Source of the DNA: Brassica napus
Lineage: Eukaryota > Streptophyta > Magnoliopsida > Brassicales > Brassicaceae
NCBI RefSeq assembly: GCF_020379485.1
Contig: NC_063451.1
Location: 23,666,630-23,730,629, forward strand
Direction of reading: 5' to 3'
DNA length: 64,000 nucleotides
Within the stretch, counting starts at the first letter, position 1. Each line of letters starts with the position of its first letter. Below are positions 23,456 to 34,760 of this stretch, piece by piece. The position numbers and the translations under genes are program-made. The notes under the pieces are model-generated. The model was not told the DNA's origin, ran no database searches, and worked only from the letters and a program-made list of their open reading frames with translations.

Positions 23456-23889
23456 TTATCGGTGAGCAGTAACAAGGGTCTCAATGAACCTTAACCCATC
23501 GAACCTTGGACCAAACTTTTTATCTCCCCCTTCTTCAGAACCCTTTTTCTTCTTCCTCTGTTTCTCCTTTGAATCCTACTCAAAACCAGTCAAATAAAAT
23601 ATATAATTATTATTTACATATTTTGATGTGGTAGTTTTTATAAGTTTGACATTTTTTTTTTTAATGGCATGTTTATAGAGTGTGTGAGTACACTTCAAAC
23701 ATAGCAAAAACAGAGAAACTTAGTGCTATTGAGAGCCCCACAAATAAAAGAGTCAGGAGCTTGCTTCTTTTTTACCTGACGGGAAAGGTTTGATTTCGGC
23801 AAAGACAAGGATACGGTGGTGTTCATGGTGGCGGTGGAGGCGGAAGCTGCCTCAGAGATGGAAGCAGCGAGGATTCCAGTTTTCTTCAT
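23456..23889 (-). CDS. Small conserved two-exon gene of unknown function (77 aa)
   Basis: Exon 1 (23889-23776) encodes MKKTGILAASISEAASASTA through SLPKSNLSRQ. A 200-bp GT...AG intron follows (23775-23576). Exon 2 (23575-23456) encodes DSKEKQRKKKKGSEEGGDKK through FGPRFDGLRFIETLVTAHR and a stop. The phase is 0 and both exons are open. The N-terminus is Ala/Ser rich and the centre strongly basic, which could serve as a plastid or mitochondrial transit peptide or a nuclear signal. By position it matches Arabidopsis At4g28290, annotated as unknown; I cannot confirm that from memory of its sequence. The copia element begins eight bases past the stop, so the native 3' UTR and poly-A signal are displaced. 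Confidence 0.7.
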
Positions 23890-24411
23890 GTCGTTTTCTT
23901 ACTTTGCTATAATAAAATTTGCAACCCTGAGGTATTGGCAGATAACTGACGGCTTATATATGCAACGGGAAAAGTTAAATTATGTTAATCTGACCATTTT
24001 ATCTCGAATCTTTAAAATATATTCCCCGTTTTACCCTCTTTTCAGAGTTTCTTGAGCCATGTTATGTCAAATGAGCGTGGAACAAATGCAAAAGAAAAGG
24101 GCTATTTGGTCAAAGAATAACCATAAAAAGAAGTGGACTTTAAACCTTGGAGTTAGAACCACACAAAGAGGTACATGATTGTCGATTGGTTGATCTTTTA
24201 ATGGAAATGTGTGCATCATTGGTTGCTAAGCAACCTTAGCAACCCACGTGTTTGGACATTCCTGCTTTTGTTAGTTGGTGTTTTGAAAATGTAAATCAAC
24301 TTCTCTATTATGGATAGTCTAAGATAAGTTTTTATTTGGATATACGATACGATAAGGTCAGGACACTAGTGACGGGGGAACAATGGCATTGAACAAGTGG
24401 ATCTGATTATT

Positions 24412-24600
24412 ATTATTATTATTTTTTTTTTTGGTATAACCAGGATGGGTTCAGGCTTTCGGCCTTAATCCCTCTATGCCCAGAGCCAGCCTTTGTCTGT
24501 ACCTGTTACGGTCCTGGACACTCTTCCCCGTTCGAGACTCGAACTCGTGACCTCTCAGACAAATGCCTGAGGTATTACCAGTTGAGCTAGTTCGTCCGGA
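24412..24600 (-). mobile_element. tRNA-derived SINE, minus strand
   Basis: Read on the minus strand it starts CCGGACGAACTAGCTCAACT, followed by an A-box-like TAGCTCAACTGGTAATAC and a B-box GAGTTCGAGTCTC. It ends in a poly-A/AAT tail (the T-run at 24412-24432 on the plus strand). An 8-bp duplication TGATTATT flanks it at 24404-24411 and 24601-24608. This looks like the Au-type SINE architecture known in plants. Confidence 0.8.
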
Positions 24601-24608
24601 TGATTATT

Positions 24609-25530
24609 TTGCTTTTGCGTAAATCTCAAATGCAAATTGATAAACTGATTTGTGGCAAAAAACCTTAACACATCTAACTCCATATGGTTTTCTCATTTCT
24701 GGAGAGATTTCTCTTTACGTCAAATTTAATGTTAACACATTTATTCTCTGATAAAGATAATACAGTCTCGTTAAATATTCAATATTTTACTAAAACCATA
24801 TTCGGTCATTTTCTTGTTAAAAAAACAAAGGAATCCTAGTCCTTTGAATAATTTATTAAGCATGGTCAACGACATAAGCATATGACTAAAGCATCTTACG
24901 ATGACGTAAATGATCCCTGTTAATGTTTTATTATTAAAGCTTTTGACTGAAGATGTATGGATACAAATCAAAGCATGACTTTGCGGCTAACTGCGTCCAC
25001 ATATCTTTACTTTTCACCGGCCAAAAACGTATTCGGTATTCCATATCTTAACGTGAATCATCCATTGATCACGTCCAAACCAAGAGCCAACTACTTAGTT
25101 TACGATCTTGAATGTAAAACATTCTATCACCAAAGTGATTGTAGAATATCTTTTCCCAGTTCCCAGGAGTTTCACAACGACTTCAATAGGTTCGATAAAA
25201 TCTTACAAAGAGTTGAAGAGAAGGATCTGAAGCAACCTTTTAACCAAAAATGTATACTATTACGAAGCAACTCAATGTGGCATATGTGGAGTCCTTGTTA
25301 GTAACCCAACAACACATAGGCGGTATAAAGAACAGAAGTTTACTCAAACATAACTCATTTTAGGACACTTGACTAGAATCAAACAATTTTTTTTTTATTA
25401 TTGGCATTTTTTAAATACCAAGCGTACCTTTTTTTTTACGTTATCAGAAAAAACATATTTACAAGAATATCATTACTTTTCGCTGCCATGTAAGCAAAAA
25501 CCCGGTGCCACGTAGGAATTCGGTTCCGTG
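24609..25530. other. Intergenic, AT rich
   Basis: One ORF of 114 codons (24957-25301, plus) has a mixed composition (YLVYDLECKTFYHQSDCRIS) but no recognisable domain, promoter context or splice support; I leave it as unassigned. The left edge of the motif-rich MULE lies near 25,490-25,540. Confidence 0.3.
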
Positions 25531-25534
25531 TTTT

Positions 25535-26135
25535 CATTAAGTCAGCCGTAAATCACTACATACGTCGTTACAGCTGATTTATTGCTACGTGACGGCTGAA
25601 TTAATAAACATGGCTGACTTAAGAGGAAAATGCTGATTTAAAAACATAAGTCAGCCGCCCGGTACGGCTGATTTACAAAAATGTGGATTATGGGATAACA
25701 ACTGACTTACAGACACAAGTTACGGCTGACTTATACATCGGTGGTTTGATTTCTGGAATATTCGGCTGAGTTGTAGTTAAGACACGACTGAGTTATGTTT
25801 CCCCGGTTGAGTTAATGAATATTGACTGGCTGAGTTATTTAATTTACGGCTGACTAATGGGATGTTGTTACAGCTGAGTTTATATTTAATCAGCCGTAAT
25901 AGGATGGATTAACAGTAAAATCAGCTTGTTTATGGCTGACTTATTAGCGAAATATTAATTACTAGAATAGCATTCGTTTGACGGCTGATTTATGTGACGA
26001 TACGGCTGATTTACGGTTTTTCATCCTAATTATGGCTGATTTCGGATCAAAATATTAATTACTGAAACAGTATCCACGGTTCGGCTGACTTACATTGTAC
26101 ATGAGGGCTAATTTACGTAGGTTGAGTTATATATT
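25535..26135. repeat. Dense CGGCTGAGTTAT-type motif array, left end
   Basis: About 22 copies in 600 bp by hand count, e.g. ACGGCTGATTTATG, TCGGCTGACTTAC, TGGCTGAGTTATT. Most are on the plus strand; a few are inverted (TAAGTCAGCCGT). Spacing is irregular, about 15-40 bp, so this is not a tandem satellite. There are no genes in it. Confidence 0.85.
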
Positions 26136-26381
26136 CGTTTGTCGGTGATTAAATGATTTTCCATGTCATCCGCCATGTCATCAACTCGAATTTTCCATGT
26201 CACTGCTAACGAACTACTTTACAACTAGGTTTGTGTGTGTTCATCTTTTTCTTCATCTTCTTTATCTATCTATCTATCTTCTTCATCTTATTCTTCATCT
26301 TTCTCAGAGATCTTATGGATCCGGTAATTATTGTTTCTATCTATCTTCTTCATCTTATTCTTCATCTTTCTCAGAGATCTT

Positions 26382-26615
26382 ATGGATCCTGTAATTATTG
26401 TTTCTAGTAATTGGATTAAGAAAAACAGATATGTATTCAACGCTGACAGTAAAGGGTGTAGAGTTCTGCATTTAGATGAGAAAACAAAACATGAAGAATT
26501 CGCAAATTCTGTACTCGATGATTACAGATTGAATGAATTGAGGCATCAAAAAACAATTGTGCACGACACTCCACCAGTTTACGGAGAACAAGGACCCATA
26601 AATGAATCGGAATGA
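26382..26615 (+). pseudogene. Truncated duplicate of the MULE transposase N-terminus
   Basis: It starts ATGGATCCTGTAATT and encodes DPVIIVSSNWIKKNRYVFNA, matching the start of the transposase at 30280. An internal deletion then joins LNELRHQK to a downstream VHDTPPVYGEQGPINESE segment and the frame ends. Upstream, a 70-bp stretch ending in the ATG (26267-26404) is tandemly duplicated. It retains the start codon that the main copy lacks. Confidence 0.75.
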
Positions 26616-27048
26616 CAGAGCAAGAGAGAGACGAGTAAAACGTTTTTCAGTTTTAGCTCAGAAGCAGAAGTTTCAGATGTTGAATCCAGAGACGAAAAAT
26701 ACAGTGGGAGTTATGATGAACAGAGCACTATCGTATGTTTTTATATTACGACTGGGTTATGGATTTTAATGTTTTCGTATTACGGCTGAGTTATGATTTC
26801 TGATGTTCTGTGACACGGCTGAGTTTTGTGGTTTAATGTTTTGTGTTACGGCTGAGTGGATGAGTTATGGATTAATTTCCTGCTCAAAAAACAAAATGTC
26901 GCAAAGCGAATCGTGGCGATAATATAACCATTCTCTACCTATAAATAATGTGTCTACTCGAACCGTACAACTTTAAACTCTCTATTTTACACAATTACTC
27001 TCTATCTCTATTTTACACAATTACTCTCTATCACCCCTCTCAAAGAAA

Positions 27049-27692
27049 ATGAAATATTTCATGATTCTTGAAATGCCCGAAAAAATTCAGGCGTTGGTGG
27101 TTGAACGTGTGGCCGGTAACTCCTTCCAAGATCTCTATGGCCTTAAAGCATCGTGCAAGTTGATGAAGGTGTTAGCAGATCGGCGTAGGGTATGCCATTT
27201 TTACGATGTGTTATCCGTTCCCTGGGGACTCAATATGCCTGCTGAGTTGTTGAAAACTTGCTACGCTGAGAGAAATCCAAGCACACTTTATATAAAGGGT
27301 GTTCAGTTTGTCTTCATATTAAACCTTGAAGAAGAAGGAGTTTCTCTCATGAAGCTTGCAGCGGATGTAGGATATGAGCGTGCTGTGTATACACACGCAA
27401 TGACTCGGAAAATCTTTTGGGATGATGATGAGGGGTATTTTGCTCGTTTTCCAAGGGAATTCATTATCAGGATCGGGAAATTAGTGTGATCTGTGAAATG
27501 AGGATGGGGTTTGTGGCACGGTGACGCGTTCTGCGCAAAGAGGGTCGAGTTCATTTCTGCGGTTGTTCCGTCGTTGTGCAGTTGCCACTAAGGATGACAA
27601 CATGTGTGACCGATGTTTCTGGATCAAAGAGGTGGGGTTGTTCTTCTGTGACTTTGAACCAATTAGTTTGATTAGGGACACAAGGAAGTGGT
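27049..27692 (+). pseudogene. F-box-like gene, copy 1
   Basis: It starts MKYFMILEMPEKIQALVVER, followed by VAGNSFQDLYGLKASCKLMK, the F-box-like start typical of the Arabidopsis At1g67623/At2g35280-type family. It continues with NPSTLYIKGVQF and a Sel1-like helical part. The frame is open for 146 codons and breaks at a TGA (27487-27489, GKLV*). Downstream remnants (CDRCFWIKEVGLF, RDTRKW near 27610-27690) show the original full length was about 230 residues with a C-terminal zinc-finger-like CxxCFW motif. F-box proteins are substrate receptors for SCF ubiquitin ligases; here the gene is element cargo. Confidence 0.7.
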
Positions 27693-28266
27693 GACGATGC
27701 ATTGTATTAGAAACCTATATTTTTTTGTTCTTTGCTATGCCATCATGTATGTAGAACAACATATTAATGTATGGGTTTATGCTAATGGTTACGGCTGAGT
27801 ATTCGTTTAATTACGGCTGAGTTATCATTTAATTCTGTCTGAGTTATCTTTAATTTATATTTCTGAGTTTTCGTTTAATTATGTCTGAGTTATCGTTAAT
27901 TTACGGCTGAGTTATCGTTTAATTAAGTCTGAGATATCTTTATGTCCGTTAATGTTTTCGCCCCTCCGTAACCTTTGTCGTCAACAGTTCACGTTTCTCC
28001 GTTAAAACAAAACTCTCTGTTTCATTTAAAGAGAAAACGTCGACATGTTAGCTCACAGAAGTTAAAATCGCGAGGCTCATTCCAAAAACCTCCAAATTTG
28101 AAAATTAGGGTTCTTCAGAAGAAAGGATTAACTGTAAGTCTCTTTTGTCAAGTCCGAGATCATATATTGTTTTTTTTACTTGATTCTATAAAATTGCCTT
28201 GAGCATTTTGTGTGTTTCGTCTTGGTATAGTTTCAATCATTTTTGTGTGTTGTGAAGTAGAATTCG

Positions 28267-28563
28267 ATGGATCTAGGGCGTGGAATTCCAAGGAGGTGCG
28301 ACTATGGAGCTGCTACTGTTGTGTTAACGTCAAATACCTCAAGAAATCCGGGAAGAAGGTTTTCTCGTTGTGGAGCAATTTCGGGTGAAAACCATGTTTG
28401 CAAATGGCTTGATGAAGCACATGATGAAGAGTTTGTAGTTGTGGCAAACAAACTAGCGACGATGGGGCAAGGTTTGGCCGACATAAAAGCAGACTTGGCT
28501 GATATGAAGAACGACATAAGTGAGATCATAGCACTTATCGAGTGTCTGAGGGTGAAGTGCTAG
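28267..28563 (+). CDS. GRF zinc-finger / coiled-coil protein
   Basis: Open frame of 98 residues starting MDLGRGIPRRCDYG. The pattern RRCDYGAATVVLTSNTSRNP, GRRFSRCG, HVCKWLDE matches the GRF-type zinc finger (C...GRRF..C...C.W), a single-stranded nucleic-acid binding fold. A heptad-like helix follows (ATMGQGLADIKADLADMKND). A plausible 5' UTR with an intron (donor GTAAGTC near 28133, acceptor near 28260) precedes the ATG. Small GRF proteins of this plan are abundant in Brassicaceae MULEs. This copy has no lesion; motif clusters lie on both sides. Confidence 0.75.
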   Translation: MDLGRGIPRRCDYGAATVVLTSNTSRNPGRRFSRCGAISGENHVCKWLDEAHDEEFVVVANKLATMGQGLADIKADLADMKNDISEIIALIECLRVKC

Positions 28564-29141
28564 ATGTATTGGTTGTTGTTGGGAGAAATAAAAATGTAGT
28601 CATTTAATTATCATTTAATTATGTCGGAATTATCGTTAATTTACGGCTGATTTATCGTTTAATTATGTCGGAGTTATCGTCGGCTGAGTTATCGTTAATG
28701 CAAAGTATTATCAAACTTTGTAAATAATAAAGTATTATCGTCTCGATGTTGTAAAGGCCTCGATATTAGTTTTGAGCCGTATTTTCTAAACTTTTGAAGC
28801 GCCATAATTAATTATCAACACGATCAAATCAAGAGAGACGAAACGTCTCATTATTATAAGGGACGTTTAATATTATAGAAAAGTATTACCGTGAATGTTA
28901 AATCAGTTTTTAAATACTAAAGTATTATAAAGGCCTCGATATTAGTTCTAAGCCGTATTTTCCACACTTTTGCCGTATTTTCCACACTCAGCCGTCCCAT
29001 TAAAATTAACAGCTGAGTTATATTCTAAGTTAAATAATAAAGTATTACCGTCTCGATCTCTATGAAGGCCTCGATGTTATATTAACCAACATGGCTGAGT
29101 TATATCAACCATCATTGCTTAGTTATATTAACGTTACATTA

Positions 29142-29831
29142 ATGGATTATTTCCCGATTCTTGAATTGCCTGAAGAGATTAAGGCGTTAGTGGTTGAACG
29201 TGTGGCCGGTAACTCAATCACAGATCTCTATGGCCTAAGAGCATCGTGCAAGTCGATGAAGGCGTTAGCAGAGTAGAGCAGGGTAAACCATTTTTTCGAT
29301 GTGTTATATGTTCCTTGGAGACTCAATATGCCTCCTGAGTTGTTTAAAACTTGCTACGCGAGAGAAATCCAAGCACACTTTATATGAAGGGTGTACAGTT
29401 TTTCTTCACATTTAACCTTAAGGAAGAAGGACTTGCTTTCATGAAGCTTTCAAAGGATGAAGGATATGAGCGTGCTGTGTATACATACGCAATGCTTTAA
29501 AAAAATTTGGTGTGATGAGGAGTATTTTGCTCGTTTTACAAGGGAATCAGTTGATAGGATCGGGAAACTAGTTCGATCTCTAAAATGGGCATGGGGTTCT
29601 CTTCACGGTGACGAGTTTTGGGCAAAGAGGTACGAGTTCATTTCAACCATTGTTCCTTCGTTCTATAGTTGCCAGTGTGTTCTTGTTTTGGAGCGAGATT
29701 GGGTCTTGTGATTCATTGAAAACAGTAATGGTGACAAAATGTGTAACCGCTGTTTCTGGATCAAAGAGGTGGGGCTCTTCTTCCGTGAGTTTGAACCGAT
29801 GAGCGTGATTAGGGACACAAGGGAGTGGTGA
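29142..29831 (+). pseudogene. F-box-like gene, copy 2
   Basis: It starts MDYFPILELPEEIKALVVER and is closely similar to copies 1 and 3. It breaks at a TAG near 29274 (KALAE*), shifts frame around 29355-29385, and again near 29495. C-terminal remnants (CVTAVSGSKRWG in another frame, SVIRDTREW near 29800) confirm it was once full length. The most decayed of the three copies. Confidence 0.75.
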
Positions 29832-30276
29832 AGATGTATTGTATCAGAATCTTATCTTATTTTTATGTACTTTGCTATGACATTATCACAGCTGGGTTAT
29901 GTTTTACTTTATGGTTGGATTGTCTTTTAATTACGGCTGATTTTTGTTTATGGCTTTGTTCTCTACAATTACGGCTGAGTTTTTTAATTTCATAATGACT
30001 GAGTTATCGTTAATTGGCAGTGTTATTTAAATACGAAGTGATTGAATTATTTAAATGCGAGACGACTGAGTTATTGTTATTTAAAAGCTGAGATTATGCT
30101 AATTTTTTGGCTGAGTTTTGTAAAAAAATCCAAGATACATACAAGGAATCCGCTATGTCATCAACTCAGATTTGCCATGTCATCACTAACAAACAAAATT
30201 TACAACTTAGTTTATGAGACTGTTCATGTTCTTCTTCATGTTATTTATCTATCGTTTTCATCTTTCTCAGTTGGTT

Positions 30277-33014
30277 ATTGATCCGGTAGTTATTGTTTTC
30301 GGTAACTGGATTAAGAAAAACAGATATGTATTCAACGTCGACAGAAAAGGGTGTAGAGTTCTTCATTTAGATGAGAAAACAACACATGAAGATTTCACAA
30401 AGTTTGTTCTCGATGATTACGGATTGAATGATTTGAGGGATCATATTCAGCTTAGCTACATGTTCTCGAATAAAGCATTGAAAACAATGTCGCACGACAC
30501 TCCACCAGTTTACGTGTCCAATACTCGACAATTGCAAGGTTTTCTAAGCCTAAAGAAAATCGAACAACTATGTCTCTGGGTGGAGATTACGGGGAACAAG
30601 GATGACATAGCAAGAGAGAAGTAGAAGCTTTAGAAGTTCAGTCCAGAGACGAAAACTACAGTGGGAGTTGCGATGGTTGCAGTTTGGAAAAGGAACAAGA
30701 GGACAATGAGAATGACTGCTCTAGTAACGTGGAAGGAAAAATACACGACATAGTTAGAGAAGATGAAATAGGCAAAGAAAATGAAGAAGATGATGAATTT
30801 GAAAGCCGATTTGATATGTTCGATGACTCGGACGGTGCGTCATCTGAAGATGATAACTTCAGCTCATACGGTGAGTCTCCTACAGAAGACGAAGATTCAA
30901 CAACGCTACTCCCAAGAAGAGATATCAGAATTTCTCGATGAGCGGACCTAAAGGGAATCTGGAGGTTCTAAAGTTGTAGATGTCGTCGATAGACCTTGCG
31001 GTAGGGAAACTATACGAGAGTAAAGACAATTTGGAGAGACGACTGAAACTTCTTACAATGAGGCATCGATTTGATTTTGATTTAGAAACATCAACCCCGA
31101 CATCATATGTTGTTAAGTGTTGGGTTGATGGATGTCTCTGGAGAGTTCGTGCTTCTACCCAAGGGGAATCCCCGGCGTTTTATGTTCGTATTTACGATTC
31201 GAATCATACATGTTCTTGCACTGAGCGTTCTAATTGATCTCGACAAGCAACACCGGATATTTTAGGAGAGTTGTACAAGAACTTTCTCGGCGACGTTGGT
31301 CCGGCCGTTTGCCCTACGAGTGTCGGAATAGCTACCACTAAGCAGTTTGGTGTAAAGGTAATTACTTTGATGCGGCTGAGTTATGTTAACAATATGGCTG
31401 AGTAATATAAAACGTAGCGGCTGACATATAAATACAATGCGGCTGGGATATTATAATGTTAGATGTGACTGAGTTATAATAAAGCTAGGGTTGAGTTAAA
31501 GTTTTGTTGTGGCGGTCTTCTTCCTATAAAAGGGCTGAGTTATGTGTATCGTTTTTTCATGTGAATAGGTGGATTATTGGAAATCACACCCGACGCTGAA
31601 ATTTGCAAGGGAAATCGATGAGGGAACACCTGAGTGTGGGTTTAAAAGCTTGCCTTCTTACTTATATATGATAAGAAGGGCAAATCCGAGTACAGTTACG
31701 CGTCTTCAAATCGATGAGCTTAGAAGATTCATGTATGTGTTTCTTGCGTTTGGTGCGAGCGTAAATGGGTTTCCTTTCATGCGCAAAGTTATTATCGACG
31801 GCACGTTTCTTAATGGTAAATACAAAGGGACGCTACTCACAGCACTAGCTCAGGATGGTAACTTTCAGATTTTTCCAATAGCCTTCGCAGTGGTTGACAT
31901 TGAAAATGATGATTCGTGGCATTGGTTTTTTACGCTACTAAAACTTTTGATTCCTGACGACGAGGGTCTTGCGATAATCTCAGATAGGCATAACTCGATA
32001 GGGAAAGCAATTAGAAATGTGTATCCGTTAGCTACTTGGGGAATATGCACCTATCATTTATATAAGAACATATTGGGACAGTACAGAGGAAAAGATGTAT
32101 TTCGTCTGGTGAAGAAAGCGGCGAGATGTTTTAGTATGTCTGACTTTACTACGATTTTTGAGGAGATTGAAGCGGTTAATCCTGCACTCCACGGCTACCT
32201 CCAAAGAGATGATGTCCGACTGTGGACGCGCGTTCATTTCCCGGCGCAAGAGGTACAATTTGATGATTGCGAACATAGCGGAATCATGAACAGAGTGTTG
32301 TCTAACGCTAGAGGACTTAACATTGTTCGAATATTAGAATCGATACGGGTTATGATGCCCAGATGGTTTGCTGAACGGAGAGAGGATGCCAGATCGCAGC
32401 CAACCACGCTTACTCGTGGTGTGGAGAAACTACTACATGTAAGCCAGTCGTAACAGTAAACATAAGTCAGCCATTATAGTTCTTAAGTCAGCCTTCATAT
32501 GTAATAAGTCAGCCGTTTCACATTTATTATATTTTTCTTAATAGGATCGTGTAACTGCCGCCAGAGATTTGACGATACAAAAGATTGATGATCATCACAC
32601 TGAAGTTAAATATGGATCTTCTGGCGAGTATTTGAATGTTGTTAATTTGGTAGAGTGAAAGTGCACATGTCGGCATTTCGAACGCGAAAAATTACCATGT
32701 GTACACGCAATCGCAGCCGCGGAGTACATGAATGTTTGTTGTATATCCATGTGCAGTCCTTACTATAACAGCGCTTATTTGGTGAGCGTATACGATGAAT
32801 CGGGCATGCCGGTTGACTCAGCGCAACCTGTTCAGAAATCTTGGCTAACCAACTGTGCTTGCCCCTGTCTATTCGTCAACAACCAGGAAGACCAAAGAAA
32901 AATAGGATGAAATCTGCTTTAGAAGTTGCACTTGCAAACAAACGTCCTAGGAAAGAACACACATGTTCTCGATGTAGACAGAGTGGACATAATGCGAAAA
33001 CTTGTCCGATGTAA
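30277..33014 (+). pseudogene. MURA-type (VANA-like) transposase
   Basis: The N-terminal part (DPVVIVFGNWIKKNRYVFNV, PB1-like) is followed by an acidic region (30684-30930), the MuDR N-terminal domain (31000-31230, YVVKCWVDGCLWRVRAS), then the MULE catalytic domain (31750-32100: VIIDGTFLNGKYKGTLLTAL, AIISDRHNS, ATWGICTYHLYKN). A SWIM finger CTCRHFEREKLPCVHAIAAA (near 32660-32715) and a zinc knuckle CSRCRQSGHNAKTC (near 32963-33008) end it. Introns: 31358-31568 and 32439-32544. Lesions: the start codon is ATT instead of the ATG seen in the duplicate at 26382; stops near 30941, 30980, 31235 and 32657; a frame change near 32860. Confidence 0.88.
31366..31550 (+). repeat. Motif array inside transposase intron 1
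   Basis: Seven copies or near copies (GCGGCTGAGTTATG, GCGGCTGACATATA, GGGCTGAGTTATG) occupy almost the whole 211-bp intron, while the adjacent exons have none. Intron 2 (32439-32544) has three copies in the opposite orientation (AAGTCAGCC). Confidence 0.85.
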
Positions 33015-33044
33015 GCAAGTGTTGTAGGGATTTTCATGTTTTTG

Positions 33045-33500
33045 TATTACTGCTGGGTTTTTGGTTATCAAGTTCTTCTATTACGGCTGAGTTTTGGATT
33101 TTCATGTTCTTCTATTACGACTGAGTTTTGGATTTTCAATTTTTTGTATTACGGCTGAGTTTTGTTTTCATGTTTTTGTATTACGGCTGGGTTTTGGATT
33201 TTTTTTTTTTTGAATTACGGCTGAGTTTTTAGATTGTCATGTCTTGGTATTAGTTTCCGATGTATTTTTACACACGAAAAAAATGGCGGCATAATTAGCC
33301 AGTTACAGCTGAGGAAATGGCGAAAACATTGAAAAACAAAATGTCTGTACTTAATAGTCCCTACAAAACTTAATAGCCCCTACGTAATTATTGATGTATT
33401 GAAATATGAAACGTCTGAGTTATTATAATAAACGGTTGATTTATTGATGCCTTGAAATACGAAACGTCTGAGTTATTATAATAAACGGCTGATTTATTGA
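33045..33500. repeat. Motif arrays downstream of the transposase
   Basis: About eleven copies: a run of six ACGGCTGAGTTTT-type units at 33045-33235 spaced about 35 bp, then ACGTCTGAGTTAT / CGGCTGATTTATT pairs at 33410-33500 within a 60-70 bp local duplication. Confidence 0.8.
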
Positions 33501-33671
33501 ATGAAATACATTACATCTGGATTATGGAATAACTTCCCGCCCAAAATAAGACACGTCGCGATATGAAACCGTTTTGCTGCTGATAAATAAGGAACAATTA
33601 CATGTTCAACTCTCTATAGTTTTACACAATTGCTTTCTCTATCTAAATCAATTTCACCCCTCTGAGAGTAA

Positions 33672-34367
33672 ATGAAATATTTTCCGATTCTTGAAATGCC
33701 TGAAGAAATTCAGGCGTTGGTTGTTGAACGTGTGGCCGGTAACTCCTTCCAAGATCTCTATGGCCTCAGAGCATCGTGCAAGTTGATGAAGGCGTTAGAA
33801 GATCGGCGTAGGGTATGCCATTTTTACGATGTATTATCCGTTCCATGGGGACTTAATATGCATGCTGAGTTGTTGAAAACTTGCTACGCTGGGAGAAATC
33901 CAAGCACAGTTTATATAAAAGGTGTACAGTTTTTCTTCTCATTCAGCCTTAAAGAAGAAGGGCTTTCTCTAATGAAGCGTGCAGCAGATGCATGATATGA
34001 GCGTGCTGTGTATATACACACAATTACTCGAGCAATCTTTTGGTGTGATGGGCAGTATATTGCTGGTATTCCAAGAGAAACAGTTGATAGGATCGGGAAC
34101 CTAGTGCGATGCGTGAAATGGGGATGGAGTTTGTGGTATTCTGACGAGTTCCGTCAAAATAGGGCCCTGTTCACTTCAGCTTATCTTCCGTCGGTCTACA
34201 GTTGCCAATGTGCAAATCTTGTGAAGCGACAATGTCTCTGCTTGTGGCACATTGATGTGACTAAGGATAACAACATGTGTGACTGCTGTTTCTGGATCAA
34301 AGAGATAGGCATGTTCTTACGTGATTTTAAACCGATAAGCCTATTTAGGGACACAAGGAAGTGGTGA
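33672..34367 (+). pseudogene. F-box-like gene, copy 3 (least decayed)
   Basis: It starts MKYFPILEMPEEIQALVVER. It is open to a TGA at 33993-33995 (AADA*YERAV) and then continues in the same frame to 34367, giving IFWCDGQYIAGIPRETVDRI, MCDCCFWIKEIGMFLRDFKP and ISLFRDTRKW before the stop. One nonsense codon therefore separates it from a full gene of about 231 residues. The family resembles the At2g35280-type F-box-like proteins. The 5' leader (CAACTCTCTAT...CACCCCTCT) is shared with copy 1. Confidence 0.78.
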
Positions 34368-34429
34368 AGATGTAATGTTATCATGTTCTTTGCTATGCCA
34401 TTATGTATGTCGAACAACAAATTAATGTA

Positions 34430-34760
34430 ATGAAGGCTGTGTTATTGTTTCTTTTGGCTGCTTTATAGTTTAATTGTGGCTGAGTTATTGTTTAATGACG
34501 GCTGAGTTAGATCTGACTTAATAAAGGTTACGGTCTGAGTTACATAAAACATAGGCTAACTTATAATTACATAAAACATAGGCATAGTTTAATTGTGGCT
34601 GAGTTATTGTTTAATGACGACTGAGTTAGATCTGACTTAATAAAGGTTACGGTCTGAGTTACATAAAACATAGGCTGACTTATCATTAGTATGACGCCTG
34701 AGTTATTTAATACGTTAAGTCTGAGTTACATAAAACCTAGGCTGACTTATAATTACAAAA
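34430..34760 (+). repeat. Motif array with internal 110-bp duplication
   Basis: About fifteen motif copies. A unit of about 110 bp (TTTAATTGTGGCTGAGTTAT...ACATAGGCT) is repeated at 34470-34563 and 34587-34680, showing that arrays also grow by local duplication. Confidence 0.8.

Noticed and set aside
24957..25301. Plus-strand ORF of 114 codons as a possible gene
   Set aside because: Mixed composition but no recognisable domain, no clear exon partners, and it lies between a SINE and a MULE edge. Left unassigned.
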